Shown here: piece after piece, positions 35,293 through 47,837 of the stretch | Layout: every line of letters starts with the position of its first letter | Numbering within the stretch: position 1 is the stretch's first letter | Made by a program: the position numbers and the translations under genes | Notes under the pieces: generated by a model | The model's database searches: none | Told to the model about the DNA's origin: nothing | The model's input: only the letters and a program-made list of their open reading frames with translations | NCBI GenBank assembly: GCA_024138025.1 | Contig: JAMXBD010000173.1 | Span: 1-64,000 of the forward strand | Reading direction: 5' to 3' | From: Combretum micranthum | Lineage: Eukaryota > Streptophyta > Magnoliopsida > Myrtales > Combretaceae | DNA: 64,000 nucleotides

Positions 35293-35697
35293 CTAGACTA
35301 CATAATATCCAAGAAAAGCAACATTAAGTGTATCCTGAGAAATAATTTCCATTATAGCAGTAGGAGGGTGCATAAACACATGAAGACCCCTGTTCATATC
35401 CTTGGCAAGATTGGCAAGCTTATCAATGACCCTGTTTCCTTCACGATAAGTATGTTGAACAACAACCACCCAATCCTTCTTCAGCAGATCAAGAATTGAG
35501 CTCATTAAATTCCAGCGCTTCAAATCTGTCTTACAAACACCTGTCAACCAGTAAACTACTAGCTTATTGTCCATCTCTAGCACCACATTCCTCATATTCA
35601 ACCTTCTGGCAAACACAACCCTTGGAACACACTCCATAACTCTAACAATAGAGCTTTTGTTCCTAACATTCATCATAAAACACAAATGCACACCCAT
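35293..35697 (-). pseudogene. LINE C-terminal RNase H domain
   Basis: An open stretch of 134 residues without internal stops. It includes ARRLNMRNVVLEMDNKLVV (an RNase H catalytic Asp in the E-x-D-N/S context), then HTYREGNRVIDKLANLAKDM, which matches the H-x-x-R-x-x-N-x-x-A-D-x-L-A pattern of plant RVT_3-type RNase H. It is the last domain of ORF2. The start codon is only the first Met of an internal fragment. Confidence 0.85.
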
Positions 35698-35999
35698 AAT
35701 ATACGATCACACTTCCAGCTTAAGCTCTACCATTTACCATCTCTACTAAACCATCTATGTTGACTTTGAAACAACCAAAGTCTGGTCTATTTCATCAACC
35801 ATTACACATTTACGATTAATAATCTGCTTATTTACTTTTACATGATCTCCGCATTGCAAAGTGAATCTCCTTAATTTTTGCAACAGTAAGTTGGTGCAAG
35901 GATCCTTCAAACACTATGTCCATTAAAGACTCTATTCTAGTCCTAAAGAAGCCAGCAGCTAACACCAAAAAGAATTTACCACTCCATATTTTCCACCAT

Positions 36000-38561
36000 C
36001 TCTTTGGCTAAGACATTTGGATGAACCAATTCTCGAAAGGTTGGTTAGAATAACAATAATCTTTAGAACTAGAATGAATTTATGCTACACCACCATTGCT
36101 TTAAAGCATCTGCGAAACACATGGTCTATGTCTTCCACTCTACATTACAAACAGGACAATGCCTATTGTCTGTCATATGCCTCTTACATCTTTGATCATC
36201 ATCAATAGAGTTCCATGCATTACTAATCATAAAAATGGTTTAATTTTTTTGGACCATGCTTCCTCCATATAATTTTCCACTTAGCATCACCTCCTTCCAT
36301 TGGGATTTGCATATCATTACATAAGTTATTGTTATGGTAAAAGAGCTAAATGAGAGTTATTCCACACAATTCAATCTAGGCCAGCACCTTCTTATGGCAG
36401 TCGAATAGCTGCAATCTTAGATAATATGGAGTCAGGCAAGATAGATGAAAGCAAATTCCAGTTTCAATTCCCTACTTTATTCATAAAATCTTTCACCTTG
36501 GCTTTCCTCTCCATACCATTTAAATTCCTAGGGGCATATTCCTCCATAATACAATCCTCAACCACCTATCGATCAATCCAAAACCCAGTACATTTACCAT
36601 CACCAATTACCCACTTAGATCCTTGTATGGCAATGTCCCATATTTTCACCAGCTGCTTCCATAAATAAGATGCATTCATAGCTCTAAGTTGATTTGTGAA
36701 ACATTCTTCTTCCACCTTATATTTTTCTAGCAACAAACATGCCTAAAGGGATTGAGAATTAGATTAAACACCTCACGCCAACTTAAGTAAAAGATCATTT
36801 TTCATTTCTTTCAATTTACAAATTCCCAAACCTTTACATATCTTCGGTGTTGGCAAACTAAATCCCAACTAAGCAAGCTTAATTTATTAGAAACTCCATC
36901 CCATATAAATCTTCTCTTCACCATATCAATTTCATTACACAATCCCCTTAGAACTCTAGCAAATTGCATTAAGTAAATAGGCATAGCTAACAGAAGCGTT
37001 TTAGTAAGAGTGGTTCTTCCATCTAGCGAAAAACAATGGGTTATTCACCTTCTCCTTGATTTTATCCACAACCTATTGATAAGTCTTTTTAGTTGCTCTT
37101 TCATGAAGTAGAGAAACTCCTAAGTAACTCCTTAAGTCATTTGTAAGCTTAATCTCAAGCAGAGCACTAAGATCATGCACTACCTCTCTGTTCACATTCT
37201 TAGAGCAGAACATTAGTGATTTATCATACTAATTGATTGCCTGGAATATCAAAAATTCCTCAAGAATATTCACGATGTATCTAGCTTGTTCAATCGAAGC
37301 TTCTACAAAAAGGATAAGGTCATCTGCAAAAAAAAAAAAAAAAATATGTGAGATAGAAAGATTGGAATTTCAAATCTAATAGGATTCCAGTACTATTTTC
37401 CACTACTTTAGGAATTGCTTGAGATAACCTCTCCATGCAAGGCACAAAAATGTAAGGTGAATCCAATCACCTTGCCTTACTCTATGCGTAGGATTAAAAG
37501 GAGCACTAGTAGCCTTGTTCCAAATAACTTTCATCGAACAAAAAGATAAAGATTTCATAAAAACTTAGGAGAGCATGGATGGAATATCGGCATCATTGAG
37601 AGTATCCTCAATAAATTTCTAACTCATTAAATTATATGCCTTCTCAAGATCAATCTTCAAAGCTATCCAACCTTGTTTCCCTTCTTTAATTCTCATTGAG
37701 TGCATCATTTCTTGTGCTATGATAATATTATCAATTATTTGCATTCCTTTAACAAAACTTATTTATGAAGGATTTACCAAGCATGGCATAATCAGCTTCA
37801 GTATATTTGCAATCAACTTAGCTATAGCCTTGAAACTCACATTACAGAGGTTGATCAACCTAAAATGTTTCACATACTCAAGTTGTTCAACTTTAGGAAT
37901 GAGACAAATCAAGGTTTGATTGATTTCTGCATCCACTCTTCCTATATCAAAGACCTTTTCACCATAACACAGTAAGCAGACCTTACTATCCCCTAAGGTT
38001 TTTGATAGAAATGATAGTTAAATTTGTCCACAGTGGGAGCTTTCAAAGGATTCACATGAAAAATTACTTGTTTAATGTCATCATCCATCACTAGCCTGCT
38101 TAAGACATCCATTTGATGATTAGATAAAGGAGGAAATAAACCACGGATAGAATACTGACCTGTATACACCTGCCTTTCCTTATAGACTCCATAGGAATAC
38201 TCAGTTGCAACCCCTTTGATTCTGTCTTGATTAGAACACTAGCTATCTCCATCTAGCTTCACCTTATCAATCCCTTTAATTTTCTTTCTAGCATTAGCTT
38301 TAGAATGGAAGAAAGAGAGTTTCGGTCTCCATATGATAACTACTAATAGTTAAGCCGTTGATTCCAAAGCATCTCCTTCTATGTAAGCATATGCTCATAC
38401 TCCTCCCTCAAAGCCACCTCCAGATCCTTGAGATTATTAGAGGAATGAACAGCTAATGCAATTTGGATACCACTAGGTCTTGCCAAAACTCTTCTCTTTT
38501 TATAAAAAAAAATATTTCCAAAAGTGTTTTTATTCCAATTAGAAGCTTTTTCTACCAACAC
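36000..38561 (-). pseudogene. LINE reverse transcriptase and zinc-binding domain
   Basis: At 38379-38561 the minus strand reads NWNKNTFGNIFFYKKRRVLA and then LEVALREEYEHML, the linker before plant LINE reverse transcriptase. Near 37300-37330 it reads FADDLILFVEAS, the catalytic F/Y-A-D-D motif, with both aspartates intact. An 18-A run (plus strand 37328-37345) lies directly before this motif and breaks the frame. Around 36100-36200 is a C-P-x-C...H...C zinc-binding block (CPVCNVEVEDIDHVF). Many stops are present elsewhere. Confidence 0.85.
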
Positions 38562-38579
38562 ATGTAAAGACTTCTAGAA

Positions 38580-39400
38580 ATTAGAATTATTTTCCCAATT
38601 TTTTCCAAGAAATGAGTGTCACTTAGGATGAGTGGTCCACACTGTAATATATTTGAATCTTTTTTGCTTAATATTATTTTGAACTTTTCCTTGAAATTTT
38701 ATCAGAATAGGAGAATGATCTGATTAGATCATAGGAAAATGATGCACCTCTAAATTTTGAAACCATAACCTCTACTCTAGATTAACCAAAGCTCGATCTA
38801 AATGTTCATAGCACCATCCTCTCCTCTAAGTACATTTAGAGCCAATGAATCCTAGGTCCACCATATCACAGTTTCTAATCCACGCGCTAAACTTCCTATA
38901 ACCTGAAACCTTTCAATTAGCTCCACTAATTTTCTCTGACTCATGAACAAATGCATTAAAATCCCCTAATAAAATCTAAGGAGCATTAACACATAACGAT
39001 AATTTGTATAAATTATGCTATAACACCCTTCTCACTTGGCAATTGGGACTCCCATAAACAAAAGTGGCAAACAAAGGTGGAAGGCCACCATAGACAATTT
39101 TCGTATGGACATATTGCCAATTATTCTCCATCACCGATATGTCAACATCACCACACCAAAGAATCTAAATTCCTCCTGCAAATTCACATGCTTCAACACA
39201 ATGAGAATGAGGAAAAACTGATTTTCTTGATCACCAATTCATCCTACTTTCCACTAACTCTAGTTTTGAATAGAGCTTTTACTTTCACACAATACAAATT
39301 AATCATTAATTTCAAGACTCTACGAAAACCTTTCTTTACTACGTCTTAATAGCTCTAAGTTAGCGAAGAAGCTATCATTATTAAGAAAGGAAAGTAAATA
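38580..39400 (-). pseudogene. LINE apurinic endonuclease-like domain remnant
   Basis: In broken frames the minus strand reads WILLGDFNAFVHESEKISGA near 38930-38990, the GDFN motif of the exonuclease/endonuclease/phosphatase fold used by L1 elements to nick target DNA. HLDRALVN-like sequence lies near 38790-38810 (the D-R-x-L-x-N block). Stops interrupt the region. Confidence 0.8.
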
Positions 39401-40209
39401 AACCTGGATTTCAGGTCATCTCTTCCTCTACGTCTACTTCATGTAAATCCTCAGAAGCAATGGACTGACAGTCGTCGTTGTCCATCTCTAAAATCTCAGT
39501 CAAAGAAAACCCTTTCTTCTTCCTTTGATTACAGTTCACTGAGACACTACTAGAGTTTCTAAACTTCAACTTACTCTTTACATTAATCACTTTTATTTTG
39601 TCAGGCGGTTTATCTATATTACCACATCATCTGAGAATCGATTTTTTAAGCATCAAATTCTCCAATATTTGGTAAAAGGATAACGTTTGCTTAACCAAAA
39701 TGGATGGATTTTCAATAACCACTACTGTATGCAAATTGTTATCTATAATTTCATTCGTTTGAGCCACTGTAATAAGCTTTGAAGACTGGGTCACGCTTTG
39801 AATTTAGGCCTGAGGAGTACTCTCATTATTCATTTTTATCTCCACACTTGGATTTATATTTTCCTTATTATTTTCCAATTCTTTCCTTGCATTATCTTGC
39901 ATACTATGGCCATCATTCGGTCTCCCTAAAGGCCTTCTCTCTTTACTTTTTTGTGCCCGAGAAGACTCCTCTTTAGAAAAGTTTTTTTTATTGGCTGCAT
40001 AAATTCCCCCTCTTTAAGACCCCTACATTCCTTCTATTCTTCATAGTTGCTTCTCCCTCAATTTCCTCCCTAGCCTCCTCCTCCTCTATATTTGCAAGGA
40101 TATTAAATTTGGTAAAATATGATTCCTTGTTTTTCTCCTTACTAAAATCAGCATTGCGAGAATCTCTCCCTTTGCTCCCAACTTTCCTTCCACATTTCGT
40201 AGCATGAAT

Positions 40210-41169
40210 CTATGGACCCAGCATCTCATTTTGATCTACCAGTGCTAGAGCAATATGATCCATTAGCAATGACTCGATCCGGTCTGTATTCATCCTGTCA
40301 TTCTCCATATTGGACTCTTCAATTCCCTTATTCTTCTCCCTATTTGGATAGTTCTCAATAACATGCCCATGTCTACCATAAGTATAATAAATAACAGGTA
40401 AATCCTCATATTCCACCTTTTGTAATCTCCCATCTATAAGGATTTTGGAAATTAAAGGTTTTCTCAATTCTAGTTCAACCTTTCAAGCGAATTTGCTTCT
40501 CTGTGAAGCAGCTATGTTATAGTCAATTTTAATGAATTTACTAATTATACTAGCAATTGTTCGTAGCACATTCTTGACAATATTGAATCAACAAACTTAG
40601 AAACCTCACCCATGATGCAATCGCAGATTAATTTTCATCCTTAGTGTTAAACGTAGGATGCCATGGTTGAATAGTAATTTAATGACCCATAATGGACCAC
40701 AATACTCCCAGAAGAGCAGTAGTGTAATCATTCTTTGTTGCCAATCTAACTAGGAAATAACCATTATCAAGATCAATGATCTTTACATCTCCGTCAGGAT
40801 TCCAAAGGCTCATTATCCCGTTGTATAATATCCTATACCTAATATTACGACCCAACAATTGTACCACCACTCTCCTTTCCATAGAATGAGCTATAAGATT
40901 CTTCACTCTATCTGAAAAAGAGATCATTGGCATACCTTCCTTAGATTACACAGTAACATCAAATTGATGTAGATCAAAATCTTGGCCATAATTCTCCTCC
41001 ATCGACACTCCACCAACCTATTTCAAAAGTGTTTCCTTGAAGGAAATACTATAGGCTACATATCGTAGCCCTCTTTGCAATTTTTTACCTTTTTGGTTGA
41101 ATGTTCCTCATCATCAGATAGATTCGGCGGTGAATTCTTCTCAAGGTTTCCAGAGACTTTTACCTCCAT
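40210..41169 (-). pseudogene. LINE ORF1 (DUF4283-like domain and worn zinc knuckle)
   Basis: A start is proposed at 41167-41169 (MEVKVSGNLEKNSPPNLSDD). The 40679-40933 segment (VVVQLLGRNIRYRILYNGIMSLW then DLDNGYFLVRL and WSIMGH) is the DUF4283 RNA-binding-type domain of plant LINE ORF1. The 40210-40467 segment has RKPLISKILIDGRLQKVEYE, then a C-C-H-C knuckle in which all three cysteines read tyrosine (YYTYGRHGHVIENYP). Stops separate the segments. Confidence 0.82.
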
Positions 41170-41228
41170 GTTCTTGATTTTTCCGAAAAATGTTGCTTTT
41201 TGATTATCAAAATCACTCAAATCTTTGA

Positions 41229-41246
41229 TTTTTTTTTTTTTTTTTT
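41229..41246. repeat. Poly-T run in the LINE 5' region
   Basis: About 18 T on the plus strand, A on the LINE sense strand, within the untranslated leader. Confidence 0.9.
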
Positions 41247-41395
41247 GCGCTTCTGTCTAATATCGAACCTTAGGTTTTTTTGTTTCAAAATCATAGAATC
41301 CATCACTTATCATTCTCAATTGAACTTTGATTATTATAAATTGAAGTTAGTATTGCATTATTATGGATCAAAACCAATAAGAAATCACTCCCATA

Positions 41396-41420
41396 TATAT
41401 ATATATTATATATATTCAAA
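41396..41420. repeat. (TA)n microsatellite
   Basis: TA dinucleotide run interrupted once; between the LINE 5' end and the gypsy LTR remnant. Confidence 0.9.
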
Positions 41421-41509
41421 TAGGTGTTCTTTGAGAATTATGGCTTCAAAGTCCATAATATCCTCTTCAAAATTCCTCTTCTTCACCTGATATTAGTCGA
41501 AACCTCTTA

Positions 41510-41795
41510 CAAAACATACAAGGAAAACACCATATAGATTGAAAGATTACATTATATTTCATAAATAATAACAAATATAGTTGTATAATAGTTAGATCTA
41601 ATTATAGTTGAAGATCTAACTAACTTTGTAACAACTCATGTATCATGGACTATAAGAAGAAAAATAAAAATCAATAGAAAGGGATGAGAAAGTTACAACC
41701 CTGGAAATTCTAAAGACATTTGCTTTCTCAAATTGGCATCCCAAAATACATCCTAGACATTAACAAACTTGATTAGTAGAAACCCTAGCTGAGGG
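41510..41795 (+). repeat. Truncated 5' LTR of the outer gypsy
   Basis: Matches 53040-53325 in the 3' LTR (ATTGAAAGATTACATT, then ACTATAAGNAGAAAAATAAA). Sequence equivalent to the first two-thirds of the 3' LTR was not found upstream. Confidence 0.82.
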
Positions 41796-42067
41796 TTACG
41801 ATTTGGCCCTTCACAAACTCATTTGAGCACTTGAGAATGCATTACAGTTATGATTTGGCCATTCACAATATGATGATCTTTAGGGTGCATTGTTCAAACT
41901 GACTCAAACAAAATCTGTCAATCAATATCAATCTGTCTTTAAATCTCTTTCCAATCAGGTAATTGGACTTTTCGATTAAAGTTCTCATAAGTTGTTTCAT
42001 ATCAAGCCTAAAACCAATTTTAAAATAACAGTTACAATTAGCCATACCATCGTCGTTAACACAAGCA

Positions 42068-42915
42068 ATGGATTTAGCCAAACTTCATGAAGCAAAACTA
42101 TATGATCAATTTTCAAACTATTTTTCTGTAAACATTAAACCTGCTTTTTCAAAACCATTAACTATTCAGCCATACACAAACCATTTACTTCTTGGAGATG
42201 ATGAACATAAGGAATTAAAGGATCAAAATGATAATAAGGATTATTTTGATAATATCCATATGGAAGAAAACACAGTAGCTATAAGTTTTCATGCATTATT
42301 AGGAGTGTCTTTCCCAAGAACCAGCAACTATATTAGCAGATTCAAGGAGCACTCACAATTTCTTGCAGCCAAGAATTGTGCAGTATTTAGGATTGACTAT
42401 TTACCTTCACCTAAATTTCAAGTGACCATAGGAAATGGCCAAAAAATGGATTGTTATGGTAAATGTGTGGATGTTCCATTTATAATTCAGGGAATTTCGT
42501 TTGCTCAAACATTTTCTATCTTACTAATACATGGAGCAAATCTAATTTTGGGAGTTACAGCATTTAAGTCCAATCACTATTGCTTATGGTCAACTTATGA
42601 TGCAATTTTTGAAAGAGGGAATCCAGGTTAAACTCATAGGAGAGTCAGTTGAGGAATTACATCAAACTACTCATCATTAACTTAAGATATTGGTGTCTAC
42701 TAATTCCATGTTATTTTACTTGCGGGTTATGGCTTAAAAAGATGATTTTAACACATCCTTGATGACTGCCAATAGCACTGCCATTCAATAAGTGCTAGGT
42801 AGACATGTGAAAGTGTATGAAAAACCTTCATCACTGCCTCCATTGAGGAAAGTCCAACATCGAATTCATTTAGTGGAAGGGATAGCTCTTGTGAATGTAA
42901 AATTTTTATTGATGC
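42068..42915 (+). pseudogene. Outer gypsy gag-end and retropepsin remnant
   Basis: The 187-residue open frame 42068-42631 ends in a retropepsin-like fold: SFHALLGVSF, then FQVTIGNGQKMDCYGKC, then VPFIIQGISF and LILGVTAF, which match the conserved blocks after the protease active site in plant gypsy elements. The D-S/T-G active-site segment that should lie between SFPRTSNYI and KFQVTIGNG is missing, apparently by a small deletion. Degraded frames continue to 42900 (HRIHLVEGIALVNVKF), where the nested element begins. Confidence 0.75.
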
Positions 42916-42920
42916 ATGCT

Positions 42921-43823
42921 TGACACGGATCTTAAATTTCCCAAACTCTAAGAATCAAATTGCGGACCTTGATCCAATGAGATATTTAGAATCAATTCTA
43001 AAATCTTACGAACCTTGGTATAATTGGGTGTAATTGACCTCGAACCTATGGTTGAGTAACCCAAAGAACCTTGATATGATGATTGTGAACCCATTGAATA
43101 TACCGACCTAGAACCTTGGTATAATGAAGAATTAAACAAGAATTCAAATTCTTAAAGAAATTCACAAGTTCTCAAAAGAACTCAAAGAGAAAGGATTTCT
43201 CTTAATTGTATTTTCAAAGGAAAATGTTCCATAATCTGTCTTTTTCAAACCCTAGACAAAGATATATGTAAACAAAACAAAGGGAAACCCAAAAGTCTAA
43301 AAAACAACCCAAAAGGCCGAACTTTATATGCTGGCGACTTATAAACTAGCTTGGCCGACCTTAGAGGCGGCCTTAAAAAATTGGCTTTTGGTCTCATAAT
43401 ACGCTGGCTAAAAGCCAGCGGTGTATCCGTCTATGTCGTCTACATACTTCTTAATATTGACAGTGTACAAGGCTATGCATAGGTCTGCAACTTCTGCTTC
43501 GAACACCGGTTGTCTTGCAATTCTAGGCCGGCGATGCTGGTCCTTGCACTAGCAATGTACTTCTTAAAACAGGCAATGTTTGTGTCCTCTTGGCCTCATT
43601 TGACATGATGAACTGTCTTAGATCATCGCCATTAATTCCTACAATGTTGAATATATGTAGTTCTCCTTCTAAGGTCATTTTAATATGCTTTACATGCTCC
43701 TCCATGAAGTTCTTGCAATATCCGTTGAATTCATCCCTAAACTTCTTAGCTCAGCTTTATGTGATCATGCCGGCAGGAACTTGAACTTGTCGTGGTGAGC
43801 TAGGTGCAGTCAAGTCTTCATCA
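42921..43823 (-). repeat. 3' LTR of the inner gypsy
   Basis: Direct repeat of 48797-49709; about ten bases near the start (tacttagaat) present in the other copy are absent here. Many substitutions, mostly transitions, separate the copies. Confidence 0.92.
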
Positions 43824-43836
43824 TTCCCCTCTCTTC
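43824..43836 (-). promoter_or_regulatory. Polypurine tract of the inner gypsy
   Basis: On the minus strand GAAGAGAGGGGAA directly precedes the TG that opens the LTR (TGATGAAGAC). Confidence 0.88.
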
Positions 43837-44139
43837 AAAAGGATTTGTCCTTGAATCAGCTTCACTTGCATCATAAGGACTTAAGTCAAAAATGTTAAAT
43901 GTAGTACTTACATTGTACTCACTTGGTAAATCCAGCTTGTAGGCATTGTCGTTGATTTTTTCTATCACTTAAAATGGTCCATCGCCTCTAGGCTCCAATT
44001 GTGATTTCCTTTGAGACGGAAATCTCTCTTTCTTTGAATGCACCTACATCCAATCACCTAGTTCAAAGGTGATTTTCTTCCTGCCCTTGTTAGCTTGTTA
44101 AACATATTGCTTATTTCTCTTTTCAATTCTCTATCGCAC

Positions 44140-44881
44140 CTATTCATGCAATTTCTTGATAGTTTCTACCTTCTTCTTACCATCTAAGCTAGTTCTTTCT
44201 TTAACTGGTAAAGGCAACAAATCTAAAGGTCTTAATGGATTAAAACCATAAACAACTTCAAATGGAGAAAACCCAGTAGTAGAATGAACAGTGCGATTAT
44301 AAGCAAATTTAATAAATAGTAAACAATCTTCCCAAGACTTCAAATTCTTTTGGATTACAGCTTTTAGTAGAGTTGTCATGGTCCTATTCACCACTTCAAT
44401 TTGACCATCAGTTTTGTGGATGATCAGCAATAGAAAACAATAGTTTAGTCCCCATTTTGCTCCATAAAATTTTCTAAAAAATGGCTCAAAACTTGACATC
44501 TCGGTCACTCACAATACTTTTAGGCACTCCATATAACCTGACAATCTCCTTAAAGAATAAGTCAGCAATATGAGATACATTATCAATTTTATAATAAGCA
44601 ATGAGGTGTGTCACTTAAGAAAATTTATCAACAACAACAAAAATTGAATCACAACCCCTCTTAGACCTAGGTAAACCCAACATAAAATCCATAGAAATGT
44701 TAGTCCAAGGTTCACTAGGAATAGGTAAAAAGGTATATAATCCATGAGGCATAACTTTAGATTTGGCCCTTTTGCAAGTGACACATCGACCATAAATTCT
44801 TTCTACATCTCTTCTCATATGAGGCCAATAAAAATGTTCAGTTAAGATATCTAAGATTTTATTTACACCAAAATGCCCCAT
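44140..44881 (-). pseudogene. Inner gypsy integrase
   Basis: Minus-strand frames at 44615-44881 and 44140-44508, separated by a broken gap, give the zinc-binding region (GHFGVNKILDIL, RCVTCKRAKS), then NISMDFMLGLPRSKRG around the first catalytic Asp. The core and tail follow: TDGQIEVVNRTMTTLLKA, FAYNRTVHSTTGFSPFEVVYG and PLRPLDLLPLP. The segment between them (44508-44615) is frameshifted. The family role is insertion of element DNA. No chromodomain was recognised after it. Confidence 0.87.
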
Positions 44882-44954
44882 TAGTCCTCTACCATGAGAC
44901 TCCCTAACAAGTAATTCCCTTATAGAACATTGAGGAATATATAATTTTCCTTCT

Positions 44955-45383
44955 CTAAATAAAAACCCTCATGTCTATAAAATTTGCTAAAAGCTCCCTC
45001 TTCACAAGCAACAAAAACAGTAGCAAAATGAGGATCAACAGCATACAACTCTTTACATGCTCAAAACTTAGCAACTTTGCATTAAGAGTTGATAAAAGGA
45101 CATATCTGCGTGATAATGCATCAGCAACTATATTTTCTTTACATTGCTTGTAGTTGATCACATAAGGAAAAGTCTCAATAAAGTCCATCCATCTAGCATG
45201 TCTCCTATTCAATTTTCCTTATGCCTTTAAATGTTTCAGTGATTCATGATTTGTATGGATGATAAATTCCTTTGGCTACAAGTAGTGTTGCTAAGTCTCC
45301 AATGCTCTCACCAATGCATATAGCTAATTGTCATAGGTAGGATAACTCAATGGAACTCCATTTAGTTTTTTCACTAAAATATG
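44955..45383 (-). pseudogene. Inner gypsy RNase H end
   Basis: The open frame 44955-45212 reads [19 protein letters not shown] then [11 protein letters not shown], the diagnostic RNase H end of Ty3/gypsy (W-x-x-x-L/I-x-x-F...K...N-x-V-A-D-A-L-S-R). A frameshift separates it from the reverse transcriptase frame ending at 45384. Confidence 0.88.
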
Positions 45384-46508
45384 CTATTGCTTGTTTTCCT
45401 GCATTAGTACCGCTCCAATGCCAACGCCATATGCATCGCATTCAATCTCATAAGCCCTGGTAAAATCAGGTAAAGACAACAAAGGAGTAGAACATAATTT
45501 TTCTTTAAGCAAATTAAAAGCTTTTTCTTGTGCTTCTCCCCATTTAAATCCAATAGATTTCTTCACAACTTCAGTCAATGGCACTGCTAAAGTGCTAAAG
45601 TCTTTTACAAAGTGTCTATAAAAACTAGTAAAGCCATGAAAACTCCTTACCTTAGTGATGCTAGTAGGCATAGGCCAATCCTTGATTGCCTTAATTTTCT
45701 CCTCATCCACTGCTATGCCTCTAGCATTGACTACAAATCCTAAGAATACAACTTTATCCAGACAAAACGTACATTTCTTAAGATTGGCATATAAATGCTC
45801 TTTTTTTAAAACAGAAAATACACTTCTCAAATGATTCACATGCTCTTCTAAATTTTTGTTGTAGATTAAAATGTCATCAAAGTACACTATGACAAATTTT
45901 CCTATGAAAGGACGCGTGATATGATTCATTAATGTAATGAATGTACTAGGAGTATTAGTTAATCTAAAAAGCATGACTAACCATTCATAAAGGCCTATCT
46001 TGGTTTTAAAAGCAGTTTTCCATTTATCTCCTTCTGTCATTCTAATTTGATGGTAATCACTTTTAAGATCAAATTTAGAAAATAGATAAGAACCATGTAA
46101 TTCATTAAGCATATCATCCAACTTAGGAATAGGATGACGATACTTTACCGTGATCTTATTAACAACTCTACAATCCACACACATTCTCCAGTTTCTGTCT
46201 TTCTTAGGCACAAGCAATACTAGCATAGCACAAAGACTTATGCTTTCTCGAATAAAACCTTTTGCTAGTAACTCCTCCACTTGCCTTTAGATCTCTATAG
46301 TCTCTTCAGGACTACTCATATAGGCTGGCCTATTTGGAATAGAAGCTCCTGCTATGAAGTCTATTTGGTGTTCTATTCCTCTGATTGGTGGCAACCCTCC
46401 AGGAATCTCTTCAGGAAACATATCTTCATATTCCTGCAAAAGAGTCACAACATAACTAGGCAAAGTTGAATCAAGATCATTAGTAGAAAACACGATCTCC
46501 TTATACAT
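45384..46508 (-). pseudogene. Inner gypsy reverse transcriptase (largely open)
   Basis: The best-preserved coding stretch among the retrotransposons: 298 residues without a stop (45384-46280), with the preceding part at 46287-46508 in another frame. It contains [31 protein letters not shown] (first catalytic Asp intact) and YFDDILIYN (both catalytic Asp intact). [17 protein letters not shown] and the RNase H start [20 protein letters not shown] follow. A TAG near 46281-46290 separates it from the EIPGGLPPIRGIEHQIDFI block. Because gag and integrase are broken, it is classed as a remnant. Confidence 0.9.
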
Positions 46509-46516
46509 AAGTACAA

Positions 46517-47320
46517 TTAACGATCTTTCTCATTTACAGCACTCCTGGTCTCACTTTTAGTGGCAAAACAATTCAATTGTTTCTTATTCTCGCTTTCTTC
46601 TTTTTTCTCACTAGCCACTTTGTTTTTCCTCTCAGTCGCTCGTGTATCGTCCTCACTAGCTCTCGTGTTTTCTCTCTTTTTCTCATTAGGTCTCAACATG
46701 TCATCATCCTGTTTCAATTTTTTTGATCTTCCTGAACTTGCTGGGGTGTCAAAGCCTTCAAATAAAATGTCTTCTCTTTTTGTCTTACTATGAAATGATT
46801 TGAACGCCATTCATGAGTAGCATTCTTGTCAAATTGCCATAGTCTATCAAACAATATATGACAAGCACTCATAGGTACTATATCACATAATACTTTATCC
46901 TTATAGTTTCCTAAAAGTGATCATCAAATTCACCTGTTTATTCACTTTCACTTCTCTAGAGTCATTCAATCACTACAACTTGTGAGGCTTAGGATGTTTC
47001 AATGTAGGTAGTTTAAGCAATTCCATTAGATTAGCACTTACCACATTAGCACAACTATCACCATCAATGATTAAATTGTAAGCCTTGTCTTTCACCACAA
47101 CTCAACTATGGAAAATTTTTTCCCTTTGCTGCTCAAGATTTCCCTCATCTACCTGTCGTGTACTCAAAGTATGCCTAATAACCAAAGATAGGCTTAAAGC
47201 ATCTACCTCCTCAGTATCAGTAGCATCTTCTAATTTGGGCACCTCATCATCATCTCCTTCACTTTTACTAGCTGTCTTATACTCATCATTTCTCAAAGTA
47301 ATCCTTTCTTGTTAGGACAT
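46517..47320 (-). pseudogene. Inner gypsy protease and downstream linker remnant
   Basis: Broken minus-strand frames near 46860-47080 read NVVSANLMELLKLPTLKHPK then WLNDSREVKVNKQVN, the conserved blocks following the retropepsin active site. The 46517-46810 frame covers the FKSFHSKTKREDI region and a Lys/Glu-rich linker (EKKRENTRASEDDTRATERK). The 47102-47296 frame is an acidic stretch before the protease. The active-site D-S/T-G is near 47040-47060 in a broken context. Confidence 0.72.
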
Positions 47321-47837
47321 TAGGAAGTCATATGACCAACACCATTGTGCCTCAAACAGCGAATTTTACTCAAACTAGATGTAGTTTCAGGCTTACCTTT
47401 GGATTTATTAGATGTTTTATCCTTAGGAATAGCTTGGACTACTTTTCTTTTCTTGTAATCCTTATCTTCCTTCTTCCATTTCTTCCATGGAGTAGAAGAA
47501 GATCCTGCAAAATTGTATTTCTCCTTCCTCTTGAGCTAGCTCTTAACTTTCAAGGCCATCTGATACATTTCATCCAATTCCATATAGTGTGATAATTCAA
47601 CTTGTCTGCAATATTTCTATTCAAACCATTTAAAAATCTTGCCATAGAGGCTTCACTTTCCTCTTGACTATCAAACTTCATCATGAGTATTTCCATCTCC
47701 ATGTAAGACTCTTCAACATTCATACTTCCTTGTGAAAGTTCCTACAATTGGAAATACAATCCTCTAGAATAATGTGAAGGTACAAACCTTATTCCTCATA
47801 ATCTGCTTTTATCCTCGTCAAGTGCTAACTTGATCCT

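Larger units (their letters stand above)
35221..41300 (-). mobile_element. L1-type LINE (non-LTR retrotransposon), minus strand, defective
   Basis: The minus strand carries, from right to left, an ORF1 with a plant LINE DUF4283-like domain and zinc knuckle, an endonuclease domain, reverse transcriptase, a zinc-binding reverse transcriptase domain and a C-terminal RNase H. This is the order of plant L1 elements. All reading frames are interrupted. The 5' end is near 41170-41300. The 3' end is around 35220-35290, where the coding-sense sequence TTTGGGTTTTTATTCCCC leads to an A-rich stretch. Flanking target duplications were not found. Confidence 0.9.

Noticed and set aside
42068..42631. A 187-codon open frame that could be taken for a host gene
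   Set aside because: Its second half matches retropepsin-side blocks of gypsy elements and it lies just inside an LTR, so it is a retrotransposon remnant.
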